NCBI GenBank assembly: GCA_017419325.1
Contig: JAFOLN010000139.1
Coordinates: 1 to 5,919, forward strand
From: Clostridia bacterium
GTDB lineage: Bacteria > Bacillota > Clostridia > Oscillospirales > RGIG577
Direction of reading: 5' to 3'
Length of the DNA stretch: 5,919 nt
The translations under genes and the position numbers were made by a program. Positions 4,432 to 5,919 of this stretch are shown piece by piece (positions within the stretch are counted from its first letter, which is position 1; the number at the start of each line of letters is the position of its first letter). The notes below the pieces were generated by a model. It ran no database searches, was not told the origin of the DNA, and saw nothing but the letters and a program-made list of their open reading frames with translations.

Positions 4432-5919
4432 ATGAACAGTTCGGGTTCATCAGATATAAAACGCAGAAAAAAAAGACGCAAAAAGCGCCGCTTCCCCGCC
4501 TTTGTGGGCGTGATACTCGCGGCCATCGCCGTATTTGTCGGCGTTTCGGCGGCGTTCCACACGTTTGCCGACGGCCTCAGGGACGGCTCAAGCCTTCTTC
4601 CCCCCGGCGCGTTCGACAGCACCGCGGGCGGCGTTACCGCCGACAGGCTCAATTTCCTGCTCATAGGCACGGACGGCTCAAACTCCCGCACCGACACCAT
4701 AATGCTCGCGTCGCTCGATTTCGTGGACAGAAAGATAAACCTTATCTCCATCCCCCGCGACACGCGAGTGCTTGTAAACGGCAAATATCATAAGATAAAC
4801 GCCTGCGCCGTCATCGGCGGGGACGAGCTTCTTATAAATACGGTGCGCGACATAACGGGCGCGCCCATACACTATTATGTGAAGGCAAGCTTTACGGGCT
4901 TCAGAAACATAATAGACCTTCTGGGCGGCGTTGACTACTATGTGCCCATGGATATGCACTACTCCGACCCGTATCAGAACCTTTATATAGACTTAAAGGA
5001 GGGTCAGCAGCACCTTGACGGCGACAAGGCCGAGCAGCTCGTGCGCTTCAGGCGCTATCCCGAGGCCGACATACAGCGCACCCGCGTACAGAAGGACTTT
5101 TTAAAGGAGCTTTTAAAGCAGAAGCTGACCGCGGAATACTTCTTCCGCGCCCCCGCGCTTTATTCCGACATATCGAAGAACATCACCACCAACTTCACCG
5201 CCGGCGACATGATGAAGCATCTCGATATAATAAAGCTGTTCCAGGACGCGACCGACGAAACGATAACGGCATATGAGATGCCCGGCAGCGCCCGCATGAT
5301 CGGCGGCGCGTCGTACTGGATACACGACGTTGAACAGACGCTGGAGCTCTCAAAGGAATACTTCGGCGGCAGCGGCACGTCAAAGGTAAAGAGCACCTAC
5401 GCCGCGGCGGAGCAGAGCGCCATCTCAAGCGCGCCCAAGGCGACCGCGGCCGATAACGCCGCCGTGCTCTCCGAGTCCGACTCCACCGACGAGGAAGGTC
5501 TCCCCGCGGACGACATTGAGATGTTCCTTGACGGCGAGCTTGACGAAAACGGCGAGCCCATCGCCGGGACGGGCGACATTACGGGCGAGGAAGGCGCCGA
5601 GTCCGGCGACGCCGCAGCTGACGCGCAAAGCGGCGATACCAATACTGGCGACGCCCACACCGGAGACACGAATACGGGAAACGCCCACACGGGCGATACC
5701 CACACGGGAGACACGCACACCGGAGACACAAATACGGGAGACGCCCATACGGGAGATACCCACACGGGAGACACGAATACGGGCGATACGCAGAGCGGTT
5801 CCGAGGGCGGCAGTACGTCCCAGACCGAGCCCGCGCCCCCCGCAGCCGACACGCCCCCCGCACCCCCGGCCGACGAGCCCGCCCACGATATAAGCACCCC
5901 GCCCGAGTGGCTGAGATAA
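4432..5919 (+). CDS. LCP-family (LytR-CpsA-Psr) cell-wall glycopolymer ligase with long repeat tail
   Basis: Membrane-anchored enzyme of the family that transfers glycopolymers from polyprenyl-phosphate lipid carriers to peptidoglycan on the outer face of the membrane. The product is 495 residues and complete. A very basic cytoplasmic stretch (R/K 10-20) precedes one membrane segment (about 21-43). The LCP domain spans about 73-250: NFLLIGTDG (74-82), SRTDTIML (85-92, R86 and D88), ISIPRDTRV (106-113, R109-D110), KINA (121-124), LLGGVDYYVP (163-172), and HLDGDKAEQLVRFRR to RTRVQKDFL (194-224), which together supply the Arg/Asp residues that bind pyrophosphate in this family. From about 311 to the end the chain is low-complexity: an acidic part (347-395), eleven pentapeptides (401-455) and a Pro-rich end (466-491). 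No recognisable LytR_C domain is seen. ATG 4432 follows AAAAGGAG (4415-4422) by nine bases. Which polymer it attaches is not shown. Confidence 0.93.
   Translation: MNSSGSSDIKRRKKRRKKRRFPAFVGVILAAIAVFVGVSAAFHTFADGLRDGSSLLPPGAFDSTAGGVTADRLNFLLIGTDGSNSRTDTIMLASLDFVDRKINLISIPRDTRVLVNGKYHKINACAVIGGDELLINTVRDITGAPIHYYVKASFTGFRNIIDLLGGVDYYVPMDMHYSDPYQNLYIDLKEGQQHLDGDKAEQLVRFRRYPEADIQRTRVQKDFLKELLKQKLTAEYFFRAPALYSDISKNITTNFTAGDMMKHLDIIKLFQDATDETITAYEMPGSARMIGGASYWIHDVEQTLELSKEYFGGSGTSKVKSTYAAAEQSAISSAPKATAADNAAVLSESDSTDEEGLPADDIEMFLDGELDENGEPIAGTGDITGEEGAESGDAAADAQSGDTNTGDAHTGDTNTGNAHTGDTHTGDTHTGDTNTGDAHTGDTHTGDTNTGDTQSGSEGGSTSQTEPAPPAADTPPAPPADEPAHDISTPPEWLR
5632..5796 (+). repeat. 15-bp tandem repeat encoding GD(T/A)(N/H)T pentapeptides
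   Basis: Eleven in-frame 15-base units encode residues 401-455 of the LCP protein. The unit is Gly-Asp-(Thr/Ala)-(Asn/His)-Thr, with one GN variant (unit 4) and a degenerate last unit, GDTQS. The order of the variable pair is TN, AH, TN, AH, TH, TH, TN, AH, TH, TN, TQ. Units 3-6 and 7-10 differ at seven of 60 positions, pointing to a block duplication. There are no spacers, so this is a coding minisatellite and not a CRISPR array. The encoded segment is probably extended and lies outside the membrane. Confidence 0.93.

Noticed and set aside
4401..4793. Plus-strand 130-codon open frame starting just ahead of the LCP gene
   Set aside because: It overlaps the LCP N-terminus in another frame, is extremely Arg/His/Pro-rich as expected of a shadow, and its ATG lacks a ribosome site. 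The GGAG nearby is placed for ATG 4432.
5632..5796. Possible CRISPR array
   Set aside because: Units are 15 bases, directly adjoining, without spacers, in frame, and vary mostly as codons of a coding repeat.
5397..5897. Minus-strand open frame of 166 codons with (V/A)SPV(W/F/C) repeats
   Set aside because: It is the antisense image of the LCP pentapeptide repeats. Its periodicity follows from the 15-base unit on the other strand, and it would lie wholly inside a well-supported gene.

Overview
The window looks like a chromosomal housekeeping segment from a Gram-positive anaerobe, most likely an uncultured or gut-type member of the Clostridia (Bacillota). The grounds are strong Shine-Dalgarno sites (GGAGG-type), sigma-A-like promoters in AT-rich gaps, a LytR-CpsA-Psr cell-wall ligase, a bacterial FatA/FatB-like acyl-ACP thioesterase, and a methionine synthase whose reactivation domain is a separate gene. 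Coding DNA is GC-rich, yet isoleucine is mostly written ATA in the gene checked. The genus cannot be named from sequence alone.

Left half, minus strand (3236 down to 1): a compact methionine/one-carbon operon. It reads metF (methylenetetrahydrofolate reductase, 3106-2240), then a stand-alone MetH activation-domain protein (2229-1579), then metH (1552 to beyond base 1, lacking its 3' end here). Gaps are 10 and 26 bases. MetF makes 5-methyl-THF, MetH uses it to methylate homocysteine through cobalamin, and the activation protein is expected to rescue oxidised cobalamin using SAM. Two well-spaced sigma-A-like promoters lie in tandem upstream of metF, and the leader is too short for a typical SAM or cobalamin riboswitch.

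Middle, plus strand (3251-3541): a stable-RNA unit. An AT-rich UP-like stretch and a near-consensus promoter drive tRNA-Thr(UGU) and tRNA-Tyr(GUA), five bases apart, followed three bases later by an intrinsic terminator.

Right half, plus strand (3573-5919): an acyl-ACP thioesterase gene begins about 30 bases after the tRNA terminator with no evident promoter of its own. After an AT-only palindrome and a candidate promoter comes a complete LCP-family gene whose last base is the last base of the window. Its product has a basic N-terminus, one membrane anchor, the LCP catalytic domain, and a 185-residue low-complexity tail with eleven tandem GD(T/A)(N/H)T pentapeptides. These two genes probably serve the envelope (fatty-acid release, attachment of glycopolymers to peptidoglycan), but nothing shows that they act together.

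No mobile element, CRISPR array, phage gene or defence system was seen. The least ordinary items are the repeat tail of the LCP protein, the cysteine cluster on the MetH-activation protein, the tandem met promoters, and the thioesterase gene placed behind the tRNA terminator.
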